Shown: in pieces, positions 6,695-7,051 of the stretch | How the letters are laid out: the number at the start of each line of letters is the position of its first letter | Position numbering within the stretch: position 1 is the first letter of the stretch | Assembly: GCA_025350385.1 (NCBI GenBank) | Contig: JANXXZ010000212.1 | Span: 1 to 7,051, forward strand | Direction: 5' to 3' | Length of the DNA stretch: 7,051 nt | Origin: Bacteroidales bacterium | GTDB lineage: Bacteria; Bacteroidota; Bacteroidia; Bacteroidales; UBA4417 | The notes under the pieces: generated by a model | Databases searched by the model: none | What the model saw: only the letters and a program-made list of their open reading frames with translations | Told to the model about the DNA's origin: nothing | Program-made: the position numbers and the translations under genes

Positions 6695-6713
6695 TTGTTT
6701 TAGAAATTTAATT

Positions 6714-6745
6714 CTTGACTTAAGCATATCAATTGTGTAATTTTA
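6714..6745 (+). promoter_or_regulatory. Promoter candidate of the cytochrome c gene
   Basis: CTTG (6714-6717) is followed after 20 bases by TAATTTTA (6738-6745), seven of eight positions of TAnnTTTG counting the free ones. The spacing falls in the 19-21 base range of Bacteroidota promoters. The predicted start is near 6752, leaving a leader of about 20 bases before the ATG at 6773. Confidence 0.45.
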
Positions 6746-6772
6746 TGAATTAAGAGATTTTATCCTAAATGT

Positions 6773-7051
6773 ATGAAGACTGTAATCGTGATGATAGTAA
6801 TGTTAATCCTTAGCTTGCAGCAACCCGGTACATGGAATGCTCCAAAGGATGCTGACAAGGTGTTGAATCCATCATTGAATGATCCGAATTCGGTGAAAGC
6901 AGGGGCCGTTCTGTTCACAAAGTTCTGCGTTATGTGTCACGGTGCGAAAGGTAAAGGTGATGGGGCAGCAGGTATAAGCCTTCAACCGCATCCAGGCAAT
7001 CTTTTATCCGCACGCATCGTACAAAGCACTGATGGTGCTCTTTTCTGGAAG
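6773..7051 (+). CDS. Monohaem cytochrome c, N-terminal part (3' end outside window)
   Basis: The frame is open from the ATG at 6773 to the window edge, giving 93 residues. An in-frame TGA at 6746-6748 with no ATG in between fixes this as the first possible start. A hydrophobic N-terminus (about 3-15) serves as signal peptide or anchor, with no lipobox. There follows NAPKDADKVLNPSLND, then KAGAVLFTKFCVMCHGAKG, where C52-V-M-C55-H56 is the haem c attachment motif with His56 as axial ligand. KGDGAAGISLQPHPGNL and STDGALFWK come next; this pattern is common in small Bacteroidota c-type cytochromes. The distal Met ligand and the C-terminal helix lie beyond the edge, so a second haem domain or a fusion cannot be excluded. 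It should carry electrons in the periplasm. It is transcribed away from the cupredoxin lipoprotein gene. Family certain, precise role unknown. Confidence 0.93.
   Translation, partial: MKTVIVMIVMLILSLQQPGTWNAPKDADKVLNPSLNDPNSVKAGAVLFTKFCVMCHGAKGKGDGAAGISLQPHPGNLLSARIVQSTDGALFWK

Overview
The window looks like chromosomal DNA of a Bacteroidota bacterium, perhaps a Bacteroidales-type environmental or anaerobic lineage. It carries a SusC/SusD outer-membrane pair, a secreted protein with a C-terminal type IX secretion (T9SS) sorting domain, lipoproteins, and promoter candidates of the Bacteroidota -33/-7 type (TTTG / TAnnTTTG). Shine-Dalgarno sequences are absent, as usual in this phylum. The lineage below phylum level is a guess.

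Left part (1-5443, + strand): one apparent operon, cut at the left edge. It holds the C-terminal third of a SusC/RagA-type TonB-dependent porin, a complete SusD/RagB-type substrate-binding lipoprotein, and an 835-residue multidomain exoprotein. The exoprotein runs signal peptide, LamG lectin-like domain, MBG-like and Ig-like modules, a PNGase F-like double jelly roll, and a T9SS type A tail. The plausible reading is a small glycoprotein- or glycan-directed uptake locus: the exoprotein binds or processes a glycoconjugate outside the cell, and SusC/SusD imports the product. The PNGase-like module keeps the equivalents of PNGase F D60 and E206. Its E118 equivalent is a cysteine, and it has a cysteine-rich insertion, so the reaction may not be ordinary N-glycan release. 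This is the most interesting item in the window.

Middle (5444-6153): a convergent junction with two hairpins. One is a strong bidirectional terminator with an 8-T run on the minus strand. It is followed by a small cytosolic protein of unknown function on the minus strand, which has its own good -33/-7 promoter.

Right part (6154-7051): a minus-strand cupredoxin lipoprotein (type 1 copper ligands His, Cys, His, Met) transcribed away from a plus-strand monohaem cytochrome c that is cut by the right edge. The divergent pair suggests periplasmic electron transfer. The 247-base gap between them holds candidate promoters for both genes and a 13-base-period direct repeat.

No tRNA, rRNA, CRISPR array, insertion sequence or attachment site was seen. 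All functions are inferred from reading the translated sequence; no database search was run.
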